Shown here: in pieces, positions 8,316 through 17,406 of the stretch
Layout of the letters: the number at the start of each line of letters is the position of its first letter
How positions within the stretch are numbered: the stretch's first letter is position 1
Assembly (NCBI RefSeq): GCF_009914055.1
Contig: NZ_CP028271.1
Location: 2,542,001 to 2,606,000, forward strand
Direction of reading: 5' to 3'
Origin: Mixta intestinalis
Lineage (GTDB): Bacteria > Pseudomonadota > Gammaproteobacteria > Enterobacterales > Enterobacteriaceae
Length of the DNA stretch: 64,000 nt
The notes under the pieces: model-generated
Told to the model about the DNA's origin: nothing
Database searches by the model: none
What the model saw: the letters and a program-made list of their open reading frames with translations, nothing else
Position numbers and translations under genes: made by a program

Positions 8316-11300
8316 TTAGCGAACCGTCAGGCGCGTCGGCGTGATGCCGGTTGCGCGCCATTGTGGTACATACATTGATTCTACCTGCGGTGCCGGAATC
8401 TGGTAGCTGCCGGGCGTTACCGCCCGCGCCAGATAGAGCAGTTCAGCAGGGCGATAACCGTCCAGATCAATAGCGGCGACAAAACGATCGTCACGAAACT
8501 CGATATGCTTGATGCTGGCCTGCTGCATATCGTACATCAGCTCCTGCACGTCACTGGCGCTCTCACCCAGGCTGGCGCTGCTGTCGGCAAGGTTCTGGTT
8601 CTCCAGCTCCAGTCCGGCAGGCAGCAGATCGGTTACCAGCGCATCCGGTACGCGCTGCGAAGCTGAAACTGAAAGATGTACCAGCACCAGCTCCCCGCTT
8701 TTCAGCCTGTTCAACGCCACAGGTTTACCGTTAAGATCGAGATATTCACGACGCACAGAGAGCGTCTGGCTGACAGGTGACGGCGGAGTTTGCGCATAGC
8801 CCACGACATCCAGACGACCATATACCGGCGCAGCGTTCAGGCTGGTCAGAGTGAGATCCTGCGCCAGCTGCGCTTCACTTAGCGACAGAGTGCGGGTAGC
8901 ATTACCGCTCAGCGGCTGGGCCTGCCCGGTCAGGCTGACCTGCCATTCAACGCCTTTATTGCTCTCCAGCGCTCGCCCGGCCAGGAATAACGCATTATTT
9001 TCCTGCGTTGATAGCCAGCGCTGTGCATTTAGCTGCTGCGACAGGTTAACGATCAATCGGTCCTGTGCCTCCGGCAATAGCTGATATTCACGCAACAGCG
9101 TCAGAACTTGCGCGCTATCGCGTAGCGGGCTGCCATAATCCTCCAGCCAGTAAATTCCTGTCGGCCGCGTACCGCTGGCTCCCTGCGCCAGCAGCGTGCT
9201 GGCGCGTGGCGCATCGCCCATGAGCTTCAGCGCGACGCCCAGCTGTACCAGCGCCAGTCCCGATTTTGCCTGCTGACGTCGCTCATAGAGCGCGCGCAAT
9301 GCACCCAGCGGTGCCTTTTGCTGTCGCGCCAGCACCAGCGCGGCGTAGGCCTGCGCACTAAAACGCGTGGCGTCGGCGTTACTGCTGTAATAGGTCGCAA
9401 TCTGGCTACCATCCTGCAGATAGCGCAGCAGGCGCTCATTACCCTTATCCAGCATCGTTTTTTCAACGCTGTAGCCCTGTTCGCCAGCCCGCGTCAGAAA
9501 ATCCATCGCGTAAGCGGTAAGCCAGAACTCTTCGGCGCTCTCTTTGCTCCACAGGCCAAAACCACCACTGTAGCGCTGCATCTGCCTGATGCGATCGATA
9601 CCGGTATCAATCGCCGCATGACGTTCGCTATCGCTGCCGCTCTTGATGCCCAGCGCCGTAAGCTCGGCATGATTAGTGTAAAGCGAAGGCCACAGGCCGC
9701 TGACAGTTTGTTCCAGACAGCCATAGGGATAAGCATAGAGTTCACTAATGTAGCGGGCGATATTTAACGGCGGATGCGCGCTGAGCGCCAGCCTGGTTTG
9801 TATCGTACCCGGTGCCAGATCCCTGAACGCTTCCGCAGGAAGCTGCCACGGCATATCGGGACGTATTACAGCGTTAAAGCTGCGCGTTTCCGCAGGCCAG
9901 GCGGGACGCACGCCTATCGTCCAGTGCTCTTTATCCGGCGCCAAAGTTTCGCCCGGTATTTTCAGCCCGGTGATAGTGGCGTCAAGGCTGCCTTCGCCAT
10001 AGCCCATGACTGCGCTAACAGGAATGAACAACGTAGTTCGCTGGCCCGCCTGTAGCTGGACCTGCCGCGAAGCATCACCTTGCAGCGTTAACAGGCCGCC
10101 AGCCCTTAAATTAACCGTCAGCGTTTGCGCATGGTCCGTCAAGTTGGAGATATCCAGCGCCAGGCGACTGCTGTCGCCACCGGCAAGGAAACGCGGCATC
10201 GCCAGCTGCGTTGTTAGCGGCGCGGCGACCATGACGCGGCTTTCTCCTTCGCCAAAATGTTCTTCGCTCCAGGCCTGCGCCATCAAACGTATCTCGCCGT
10301 TAAACGCCGGAACTGGCAGAGTAAGCGCCCCTTCGCCATTGGCATCCAGCGTTACCGGCTGTAGCTGCATCGCCAGAATATTAACGTGGTTCACCGGCTG
10401 CCGCCCGCCGCGCGCCAGCGGATCCTCATCGTCGCCGTCACCGCCGAAGCGCAAGGTAGCCAGCTGGCCCTTCCCTTCAATAAGTTGATCGTAAACATCA
10501 TATTGATCAGCGTTATAACGTTTGCGATCAAAGAAGGCCGCGTACGGATCGGGCGTTTTATAGTTGGTAATGTTCAGTACGCCGCTATCTACGGCTGACA
10601 GCAGCACCTGTACCTGTTTTGGCAGTTCGCCTGCGGCCACGGTAGCTTTTACCTTCACCGTCAGGTTCTGCTCAGGACGTATTTTCTCCGGTGCTGACAG
10701 CGTCAGGTTCAGCCGACGCGCCTCATCCTGCATCGGTAAGTGCAGAATACCTACCGCCCGCTTCGGTGTGGTTCCCTGTGCTTTATCTCCAGGGCGGATC
10801 ACCAGTGCGCTAAAATAGAGGTCGTGGCGACGCCACGCGCTATCAACGGGCACCTCCACATCCACACCTCCATCTGGCACATCAACCGTTTGCCACCAGA
10901 GCGGGCCATTGCCTGACTCCACCAGCAGGTATCCCTTACCTGCGGCAGGCGCTTCAATATGCACCCGCGCTCTGTCACCGGGACGATAGTTAGCTTTATC
11001 CAGCTTCAGTTTTACCCGATCGGGGCGAACCGCGCCGGTGCCGTCAGTGTTATCCTGCCAGCTGTAGCCAGCCCAGAAGCGTACGCTGCTGCGCACTTCT
11101 TCATCTGGTAGCGTTACCTCAATACGATACGCGCCCCACTCCACCGGGAAAGCAACTTTAGCTTCCCCCTGGGCAGAGAGCGTGATCTGCTGTGTCTCTT
11201 CAACCAGATCTTTCTGGTCATAGTGTGACTGCCAGCCCTCGCCTTCAGCAAAGCTCCAGTAATAGTCACGTCGCTCGCGAATCAGGCGCACCTCCACATC

Positions 11301-13286
11301 CTGCCCGCCCTGCTTTTCACCACGTGCATTCGCCAGCACAATACTAAACTCCGCGCTGCTGTTTTCCTCTACAACTGGCTGACTGGAAGAGGTGTCGCTG
11401 CGATAGTCATAGACCGCTTTACTGGCGAAAAGTGGACGAATACCGGGTAATACCTCCGCTGGCCAGATGGACTGGCTTACACGTCGTGTTACCGGGCGGC
11501 CGCCGCTTTCCAGCAGGCTGGCCTGTAGAATCAGACGAGCCGGAGAATGAATAGCCTGCCATTCTGACTCTGCGGCGATAAGCCCCTCGCCCTGATTATC
11601 CAGCGTCAGCTCGACTTCATCGAGATTACGCTTCAGCTCCTCCTGTTCGGTAATATCACCAAACTGATAGCCCGGCAGGGATGGCAACGCTTCTCGATCG
11701 GGCCGTAAAAAGAGCTGACCCTGTAGCTGGTTGCCCGCTGCGGGCGCGCCGTACAGGTAGCGTCCGTTGACATGAAAAGTAATATCCCGATCTGGCATAG
11801 CAGGCTGCTCACTGGCCGACAGGCTTAGCGCCATGCGTTCCGGCATAAATTCTTCTACGCTAAATGCCCACTGACGCTGGTGCCCATCGCCCGTATCCAC
11901 TTGCAGCTTCCAGCGCCCGGTCGGCGCTTCCTGCGGTAACGGATAACGCAGCTGCCACAGGCCGTTTTCCGGCCGCCAGGTTAAGGTATGCGCCACATCG
12001 CCATTCGGTTTTATCACTTCCAGCCTGAGCGGTTGAGACGGTAGCGGTTTGCCATCCGCATCGCGCATCAGCGCGTTTGCGATTAGCGTTTCTCCAGGGC
12101 GATAGAGATTACGTGGTCCAAAGATAAACAGCTGCTTGTCATAGCCCGGCGGTCCGGCTACGGCGAATTCCGCCAGATCCAGGGCCGGACGACGAAGATC
12201 GAGTAGCGTAGTTTGATCGTTTTTCGTTGCCAGGATCAGCCTTGCCTTTGCGTGCCAGGGCAGCGTAACCTGCCCTTGAGCATCGGTAATAGCCTGATTT
12301 AACGTTTGCCCCTTTTCATCCAGCATGGTGAGCGTAACGCCATCCATTGGCGCGCCATCTTCAAGCCTCTGGCTAAAAAAATCGAGTTGGGAAGGAAACC
12401 GATGTAATGAGAGACCAATATCGCTGAACGTAAACAAGGTGGCGGCATTACTGTAATGGTAAGTCCCTGCCTGCTTCATAACCGCCAGATAAACGCCCGG
12501 CTGCGCCAGCGGTTTAATATCGCCAAGCGGCAGCTGTCGCTGTTCACGGGTATTGCGTACCGGATTAAGTTCAAAACGTCCGCTGTAGACCAGATCGGCT
12601 TTTTGCAACAATGATGCAGACTGCCAGGTTTGCAGGTTATTACCATATTGCCAACTGGCGATAAAAGCTGGAAGGGAAGCAGTTTTGATGCGGAAAAAGT
12701 CAACGTCCACCTGACTAACGTTGAGCGCCATTACCGGCAACCCCTGAGTGACGCGGGTTGGCAACAGCGAACCCCGGCTGGCAAACCCGACCATCGGCTG
12801 GATATCTCGCGTGGTCAGCGTCTGTTCTACCGCTTTTTCCAGAGTAGCGCCGTTAGCCGCTTTGATTCCGCCATCAATCTTCACTTTCAGCTGACGCGCT
12901 GGTTCCAGGTGACGAAAGCGCAGCGCTTTGCGATTAGTTGACAGCTCCCAGCCACCTTCCACCGCGCCACTTTTGCTGTCGCTCAGATGAGCATACTGAC
13001 TAAAATCCTGTTGTTCATCCAGCGAGACGGAGAAGGTTACCTCCAGGGTACTGGCACCGTCGAGCTGTACCTCAGAAATGTCGATTACCTGCAACGGCTT
13101 ACCCTGTTCCCGCGCCAGCTGTGCGGCACGCTGCTCAGCGCTCAGCGCTGGCTCGCTGTTTTTTACCGCTGCGGCTTTATTTGCTGCCGCAGCTGGCGGC
13201 GTATCGTTATCAGCGTTATCGCATCCGCTCAGCGCCAACAAACACAATAATAAGGCAACGCCCGCTTTATTCCTTAACCTGGACAT
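8316..13286 (-). CDS. yfhM: Bacterial alpha-2-macroglobulin lipoprotein
   Basis: Large envelope protein resembling eukaryotic alpha-2-macroglobulin. It is thought to trap attacking proteases by cleavage of a bait region and covalent capture. The 1656 residues begin with a lipoprotein signal ending LLALSGC (Cys22). A chain of macroglobulin-like beta domains follows. The thioester motif YGCLEQT is intact with Cys at residue 1190, and an alpha-helical thioester domain (about 1150-1450) and a C-terminal receptor-binding-like domain complete it. E. coli YfhM (ECA2M) has nearly the same length. A GGAGAAACT ribosome site precedes the ATG. It is co-oriented with pbpC, the usual partner of this subclass. 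Confidence 0.96.
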   Translation of the reverse strand: MSRLRNKAGVALLLCLLALSGCDNADNDTPPAAAANKAAAVKNSEPALSAEQRAAQLAREQGKPLQVIDISEVQLDGASTLEVTFSVSLDEQQDFSQYAHLSDSKSGAVEGGWELSTNRKALRFRHLEPARQLKVKIDGGIKAANGATLEKAVEQTLTTRDIQPMVGFASRGSLLPTRVTQGLPVMALNVSQVDVDFFRIKTASLPAFIASWQYGNNLQTWQSASLLQKADLVYSGRFELNPVRNTREQRQLPLGDIKPLAQPGVYLAVMKQAGTYHYSNAATLFTFSDIGLSLHRFPSQLDFFSQRLEDGAPMDGVTLTMLDEKGQTLNQAITDAQGQVTLPWHAKARLILATKNDQTTLLDLRRPALDLAEFAVAGPPGYDKQLFIFGPRNLYRPGETLIANALMRDADGKPLPSQPLRLEVIKPNGDVAHTLTWRPENGLWQLRYPLPQEAPTGRWKLQVDTGDGHQRQWAFSVEEFMPERMALSLSASEQPAMPDRDITFHVNGRYLYGAPAAGNQLQGQLFLRPDREALPSLPGYQFGDITEQEELKRNLDEVELTLDNQGEGLIAAESEWQAIHSPARLILQASLLESGGRPVTRRVSQSIWPAEVLPGIRPLFASKAVYDYRSDTSSSQPVVEENSSAEFSIVLANARGEKQGGQDVEVRLIRERRDYYWSFAEGEGWQSHYDQKDLVEETQQITLSAQGEAKVAFPVEWGAYRIEVTLPDEEVRSSVRFWAGYSWQDNTDGTGAVRPDRVKLKLDKANYRPGDRARVHIEAPAAGKGYLLVESGNGPLWWQTVDVPDGGVDVEVPVDSAWRRHDLYFSALVIRPGDKAQGTTPKRAVGILHLPMQDEARRLNLTLSAPEKIRPEQNLTVKVKATVAAGELPKQVQVLLSAVDSGVLNITNYKTPDPYAAFFDRKRYNADQYDVYDQLIEGKGQLATLRFGGDGDDEDPLARGGRQPVNHVNILAMQLQPVTLDANGEGALTLPVPAFNGEIRLMAQAWSEEHFGEGESRVMVAAPLTTQLAMPRFLAGGDSSRLALDISNLTDHAQTLTVNLRAGGLLTLQGDASRQVQLQAGQRTTLFIPVSAVMGYGEGSLDATITGLKIPGETLAPDKEHWTIGVRPAWPAETRSFNAVIRPDMPWQLPAEAFRDLAPGTIQTRLALSAHPPLNIARYISELYAYPYGCLEQTVSGLWPSLYTNHAELTALGIKSGSDSERHAAIDTGIDRIRQMQRYSGGFGLWSKESAEEFWLTAYAMDFLTRAGEQGYSVEKTMLDKGNERLLRYLQDGSQIATYYSSNADATRFSAQAYAALVLARQQKAPLGALRALYERRQQAKSGLALVQLGVALKLMGDAPRASTLLAQGASGTRPTGIYWLEDYGSPLRDSAQVLTLLREYQLLPEAQDRLIVNLSQQLNAQRWLSTQENNALFLAGRALESNKGVEWQVSLTGQAQPLSGNATRTLSLSEAQLAQDLTLTSLNAAPVYGRLDVVGYAQTPPSPVSQTLSVRREYLDLNGKPVALNRLKSGELVLVHLSVSASQRVPDALVTDLLPAGLELENQNLADSSASLGESASDVQELMYDMQQASIKHIEFRDDRFVAAIDLDGYRPAELLYLARAVTPGSYQIPAPQVESMYVPQWRATGITPTRLTVR

Positions 13287-13602
13287 AGTTTCTCCATGGC
13301 AACAATGCCTGTAAAATTAAGGCGTATTATTACTTGAAAGCGAAAAAATTTAACAATCCTAATCTGTTTCCCGCTGTGCCAGTTATCGCGCCACTGGAGG
13401 ATGCAGGCAAGCGCTAATAACAAACAGAATATTTTCTTGCGGGCTATCACGCAGAATAAATGTAATGGCTGGAAGCGTAATTCTACTTTCTGCGGGCGCT
13501 TTTCAGAATCTGCAAGCAGGGCCACAGCGCTGGTGATTGAGCCTTGAGCTGGACCGCCAGATCGTCGACACTCTCAGTACATCAGTGAATATTGAGGTTG
13601 TT
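13287..13602. other. Divergent control region between yfhM and sseA (316 bp)
   Basis: Contains no credible gene. On the minus strand TTGTTA (13351-13356) and TAATAA (13327-13332), 18 bases apart, form a candidate promoter for yfhM. On the plus strand only the sseA ribosome site GAGG (13594-13597) is clear. The yfhM-proximal third is AT-rich. Confidence 0.6.
13327..13356 (-). promoter_or_regulatory. Candidate sigma70 promoter of yfhM
   Basis: TTGTTA and TAATAA separated by 18 bases, about 40 bases upstream of the yfhM ATG on the minus strand. Called from consensus match alone. Confidence 0.5.
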
Positions 13603-14451
13603 ATGACATCCGCTCTCTTTGTAACCGCACAATGGTTAGCCGAACATCAAAACGATGCTGATTTACAAATTATCGATGCCCGCATGGCACCTGCGGGTCA
13701 GGAACATTTACGTAATATGCATGCTGAATATGCAGCCGGACATCTGCCCAACGCGCCTTTTTTTGATATTGAGCAGCTCTCCGATCGCAACAGCCCCTAC
13801 CCCCATATGATGCCGCGCGCGGAATCCTTTGCCGTAGCGATGCGCGAGTTGGGTATCGATAGTGGAAAGCATCTGGTCGTTTACGATGAAGGCAACCTGT
13901 TTTCTGCGCCGCGCGCCTGGTGGATGCTGCGTGCTTTCGGCGTAGAGCGGGTTTCAATCCTTGCCGGTGGGCTGGCAGGCTGGAAACAGGCGGGTTATAT
14001 GTTGCAGACCGGAGAGGTGACGTTACCGGAAGCGGAATTTGAAACGCAGTACGATCAGAGCCTGATTAAAAGCGTCACTGACGTGCTGCTAATCAGTCAC
14101 GAAGGTGGCGCGCAGCTGGTTGACGCACGCCCGGCCAACCGTTTTAACGGCGAAGTTGATGAGCCGCGCCCAGGGCTGCATCGCGGCCATATACCCGGTA
14201 GTCTGAACGTCCCCTGGGGAGAACTGGTAACAGAAGGAAGGCTGAAACCGGAAGCGGAGCTGGCGGAGATTTTCAAACGTCAGGGCGTTGATTTAAACCA
14301 GCCGATCGTTGCCAGCTGCGGCTCCGGCGTAACGGCGGCGGTAGCTATCCTGGCGCTGACGGCGCTTGGCGTTAAAGGGGTAAAACTTTACGACGGTTCA
14401 TGGAGTGAATGGGGTAGCCGTGACGATCTGCCAATCGCAACGTCACACTAA
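13603..14451 (+). CDS. sseA: 3-mercaptopyruvate sulfurtransferase
   Basis: Tandem rhodanese-fold enzyme that moves sulfur from 3-mercaptopyruvate to cyanide or thiol acceptors in the cytoplasm. The 282-residue product has an inactive N-terminal rhodanese domain (about 1-135) and a catalytic C-terminal one (about 160-280) with the loop SCGSGVTAA, whose Cys carries the persulfide; CGSGVT is typical of mercaptopyruvate rather than thiosulfate enzymes. The open frame extends 22 codons further upstream, but the ATG at 13603 follows GAGG and matches the E. coli N-terminus (281 residues). It is convergent with sseB. Confidence 0.95.
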   Translation: MTSALFVTAQWLAEHQNDADLQIIDARMAPAGQEHLRNMHAEYAAGHLPNAPFFDIEQLSDRNSPYPHMMPRAESFAVAMRELGIDSGKHLVVYDEGNLFSAPRAWWMLRAFGVERVSILAGGLAGWKQAGYMLQTGEVTLPEAEFETQYDQSLIKSVTDVLLISHEGGAQLVDARPANRFNGEVDEPRPGLHRGHIPGSLNVPWGELVTEGRLKPEAELAEIFKRQGVDLNQPIVASCGSGVTAAVAILALTALGVKGVKLYDGSWSEWGSRDDLPIATSH

Positions 14452-14482
14452 AAACAGACGCCCGGAATAATGCAGGTAGCCA

Positions 14483-14500
14483 ATATGCCAGCTGGCATAT
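14483..14500. repeat. Perfect 18-bp palindrome between sseA and sseB
   Basis: ATATGCCAGCTGGCATAT reads identically on both strands, 32 bases past the sseA stop. A second hairpin, AGGGCC/GGCCCT, follows at 14576-14596. Neither has a clear T-run, so termination is possible but unproven. The 186-bp gap shows no other feature. Confidence 0.7.
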
Positions 14501-14637
14501 GAAACGAGTAAACGCTGTTCCCGCGAATATATCGTGCTGACAAAGAGAAGGTGATGTAAGCCTTATGCAGGAGTAAGGGCCGATCTGGCTGGCCCTTCAG
14601 GAGAGATACGAGCGCGGTGACGCTAGCGCGATACGGT

Positions 14638-15426
14638 TCAGATAATACGCTGACCGCCTTTAAATTCACGCAGAAAACTTCCCCAGCGGCGTTCATAAAA
14701 AGGCGTTATATGTGCAGTGAAAAAATGGCTGATACCCTCTTCGCCTTCGACAACCTGACAGATATCTACCGGCTCATCGTCCAGCAATGTATCAGTGGCT
14801 ACCGCACCGGCAGCGCGAATAATGGTATCGATATCACCGTCTGCCTCGATGCCGATTAGCAAATTGGGGCGATCGCCAGCCTGCTCTTTGATATGGGCGA
14901 TAAACGCCCGACGCACCTGCTTATGTTTGCCAAAAAGCTGCGTCAGAGAATCCACTACCTGTGCAGGAGGCTCGGCAATTTCAGAAAGCAGCAGCGGCGC
15001 GCCGCCTTCTAATATCGTCTGCTGGCTTAACGCATCGCCTTCTTCGCCCAGCAGATGAGCGATTTCGCGTGCGGTAAACTCTTTACCGGTAGCCAGCTTA
15101 GGATTTAAAAACAGGGTTTCACCCAGCGTCATTGCAAACAACGTACGTACCGGCAGCATAACGTAAGGCTGTTCACCCTGCGTTGCTTCTGCCATTGCCG
15201 CCTCTGAAGTAAAAAAGGGAATAACGCTGGTGCCGTCTTCTTTTTCCCAGTGCTGTAGCTCTACCGGCGTGCTGGCGTCCAGCTGCTCGCCATCGCTGGT
15301 GCCGGGCACCCAAACGCTGGCTTCCATCAACAGCGTAAAAAACTCCGGACGGTGGGCAGGCTCGGTGGCAGCCAGCTCCAGCACCGCTTCCAGGCGCTCA
15401 TTAAGATTATATTTATCGTGATTCAT
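14638..15426 (-). CDS. sseB: Enhanced serine sensitivity protein SseB
   Basis: Cytoplasmic protein of unclear mechanism; in E. coli, overexpression makes cells sensitive to serine. The 262-residue protein is close to the E. coli length (258). It has the SseB N-terminal domain (about 10-140, LNERLEAVLELAATEPAHRPEFFTLL onward) and the SseB C-terminal domain (about 150-260, with GDRPNLLIGIEADGD). It lies just downstream of pepB on the same strand (49-base gap) and convergent to sseA, as in E. coli. Confidence 0.93.
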   Translation of the reverse strand: MNHDKYNLNERLEAVLELAATEPAHRPEFFTLLMEASVWVPGTSDGEQLDASTPVELQHWEKEDGTSVIPFFTSEAAMAEATQGEQPYVMLPVRTLFAMTLGETLFLNPKLATGKEFTAREIAHLLGEEGDALSQQTILEGGAPLLLSEIAEPPAQVVDSLTQLFGKHKQVRRAFIAHIKEQAGDRPNLLIGIEADGDIDTIIRAAGAVATDTLLDDEPVDICQVVEGEEGISHFFTAHITPFYERRWGSFLREFKGGQRII

Positions 15427-15475
15427 GCTCGTTCTGCCTTGTTTGACAAGGCCAGCACTGGCTGGCCTCAGGCGC

Positions 15476-16762
15476 TTATTTCAGCAGCAGGTTGGCAATG
15501 GTGCGCACGCCCAGACCGGTAGCCCCCGCAGCCCACTGTTCAACGGCTCCCTTGCGATAGGTTGCAGAGCAGTCGATATGTAGCCAGCCATGCTGATAAT
15601 CGCTGACGAAATGCGACAAAAATGCAGCTGCGGTGCTGGCACCTGCGGTATGCGCTGCCCCGGCGATATTATTTAAGTCAGCAAAATTAGAAGAAAGATG
15701 GCTACGATGGAATTCCGCCAGCGGCAGACGCCAGAAGGCTTCGTTTTCGCTGGCGGCACTGCTCAGCAGCTGCTGCGCCAGTGCATCATCAAAGGTAAAC
15801 AGCGCATGATAGTCGTTGCCCAGCGCGGTCTTGGCAGCACCGGTCAGCGTGGCGGCGTCAATTAACAGCTGCGGCTGCTGCTGGCTGGCATCAATCAGGC
15901 CATCCGCCAGTACCAGACGCCCTTCAGCATCGGTATTCATTACCTCAACGGTTTTTCCGTTACGATAGCGAATAATATCGCCCAGGCGGAAAGCATTGCC
16001 GCTGACCATATTATCTGCACAGCAGAGATAAAGTTTGACGCGTTTATTCAGCCCGCGTGCAATTGCCAGCCCCAGCGCGCCAGTGACGGTAGCGGCACCG
16101 CCCATATCTGACTTCATGGAATCCATAAAGCCGCTGGGCTTCAGGCTGTAACCGCCGCTATCAAAAGTGATGCCTTTACCTACCAGACAGGCATAAACCG
16201 GCGTCTTTTCATCGCCGCCAGGATTGTAATCCAGCGCCAGCAGCACCGGACTACGGGACGAGCCGCGGCCTACGGTATGCAGTCCCATATAGTTCTGTTC
16301 ACGCAGATCTTCACCTTTAGTGATGCGATAGCTAACCGCATTACCGGCATATTCGCTGATAAGATCTACCGCACGCCGTGCCAGCTGCTCCGGGCCCAGC
16401 TCTTCAGCAGGCTGGTTAATAACATCACGTACCCAGTCAATAATGCTCAGACGTCGCTCCAGCTCGGCGCGATCGTCATCGCCAAGCGGCGCCCACTCCA
16501 CGCTGCGCGTACCCTTCGGGCCGCGATAGCCCTGCCAGAAGGCCCAGCTGTTTTCCAGATCCCAGCCATCGCCGCTCAGGACAACATCGCGTATGCCCTG
16601 CCCGTCAATTTTACGCGCCGCACGCTGAATAGTGGTCAGCGCATCATTGCCGGTCAGGTGAATTGTCATACCTTCTTCGCTGCTGCTGAGGATGGCATTT
16701 TCGCCCCAGCGCGCATCTGCGGCTGTTTTCGCCAGCAGGATATTCATTTTTTCAGTTGCCAT
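15476..16762 (-). CDS. pepB: Aminopeptidase B (peptidase family M17)
   Basis: Cytoplasmic leucyl-aminopeptidase-type enzyme with two metal ions that trims N-terminal residues from peptides. The 428-residue protein (E. coli 427) has an N-terminal macro-like domain (about 1-150) and the catalytic domain. The M17 signature NTDAEGRLVLAD supplies metal ligands, and GKGITFDSGGYSLKPS holds the catalytic Lys and metal-binding Asp. It is 46 bases downstream of iscX and may be partly cotranscribed with the isc operon, with sseB following. Confidence 0.97.
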   Translation of the reverse strand: MATEKMNILLAKTAADARWGENAILSSSEEGMTIHLTGNDALTTIQRAARKIDGQGIRDVVLSGDGWDLENSWAFWQGYRGPKGTRSVEWAPLGDDDRAELERRLSIIDWVRDVINQPAEELGPEQLARRAVDLISEYAGNAVSYRITKGEDLREQNYMGLHTVGRGSSRSPVLLALDYNPGGDEKTPVYACLVGKGITFDSGGYSLKPSGFMDSMKSDMGGAATVTGALGLAIARGLNKRVKLYLCCADNMVSGNAFRLGDIIRYRNGKTVEVMNTDAEGRLVLADGLIDASQQQPQLLIDAATLTGAAKTALGNDYHALFTFDDALAQQLLSSAASENEAFWRLPLAEFHRSHLSSNFADLNNIAGAAHTAGASTAAAFLSHFVSDYQHGWLHIDCSATYRKGAVEQWAAGATGLGVRTIANLLLK

Positions 16763-16808
16763 TAACCTAATCCTTTCTCGTTATCTGAACGGAAATAAAC
16801 CTGACGGA

Positions 16809-17009
16809 TTACGCAAATTCATCCAGCCATACCAGCAAAATCGCTTCGAGGATCTTTTCGCTGGAAGCATCAGGATTATCGTCAAAATCTTCAAGTTCAC
16901 AGATCCAGCGGTGCATATCGGTAAAGCGCACCGTTTTTGGATCGGTATCTGGATAAGCATCATACAAAGCTTCGCCAATTTCACGGCTGTCAGACCATTT
17001 CAGTCCCAT
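16809..17009 (-). CDS. iscX: Fe-S assembly accessory protein IscX
   Basis: Small acidic protein (66 residues, the same as E. coli) that binds IscS at the site used by CyaY and ferredoxin and can bind iron; it modulates the cluster assembly rate. The product MGLKWSDSREIGEALYDAYPD...WLDEFA aligns over its full length with E. coli IscX. It is the last gene of the isc operon, 58 bases after fdx. Confidence 0.97.
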   Translation of the reverse strand: MGLKWSDSREIGEALYDAYPDTDPKTVRFTDMHRWICELEDFDDNPDASSEKILEAILLVWLDEFA

Positions 17010-17067
17010 CTTTTTCCCTCAGATAAAAACGGGCCGGCTTTTAAGGGCCGGCCCGCTTTCAATGTGA

Positions 17068-17403
17068 TTAATGCTCGCGAGCGTGATTGATGGTATAGCG
17101 GGGGATTTCCACTACCAGATCTTCATCCGTTACCTGCGCCTGACAGCTAAGACGACTTTCCGGCTCCAGCCCCCAGGCCTTATCCAACATATCATCTTCA
17201 TCCTCGCTGCTTTCCGGCAACGAGTCAAAACCTTCACGCACAATACAGTGACAGGTAGTGCAGGCGCACGATTTTTCGCAGGCGTGCTCCAGCTCAATGC
17301 CGTTGCGTAGCGCAACGTCAAGAATGGTTTCGCCCTGCTCGGCATCAAATACGCCACCTTCCGGCAGCAGATCCTGATGGGGTAAAAAGACAATTTTAGG
17401 CAT
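17068..17403 (-). CDS. fdx: [2Fe-2S] ferredoxin of the ISC system
   Basis: Adrenodoxin-type ferredoxin that delivers electrons for cluster assembly on IscU. In 111 residues the cluster motif CEKSCACTTCHC (Cys42, Cys48, Cys51) and the fourth ligand near residue 87 (LSCQAQV) are present. The start follows hscA after only 3 bases, so translation is probably coupled. The usual length and the operon place leave little doubt. Confidence 0.98.
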   Translation of the reverse strand: MPKIVFLPHQDLLPEGGVFDAEQGETILDVALRNGIELEHACEKSCACTTCHCIVREGFDSLPESSEDEDDMLDKAWGLEPESRLSCQAQVTDEDLVVEIPRYTINHAREH

Positions 17404-17406
17404 TGA

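Noticed and set aside
13537..13602. Upstream extension of SseA by 22 residues
   Set aside because: The ATG at 13603 has the ribosome site and matches the family start. Similar extensions were trimmed for iscA, iscR, suhB, hmp, glrK, tadA, nadB, trmN, grpE and recN.
14448..14696. 82-codon minus-strand frame between sseA and sseB
   Set aside because: Overlaps the ends of both genes and the palindromes, with no ribosome site or protein-like features.
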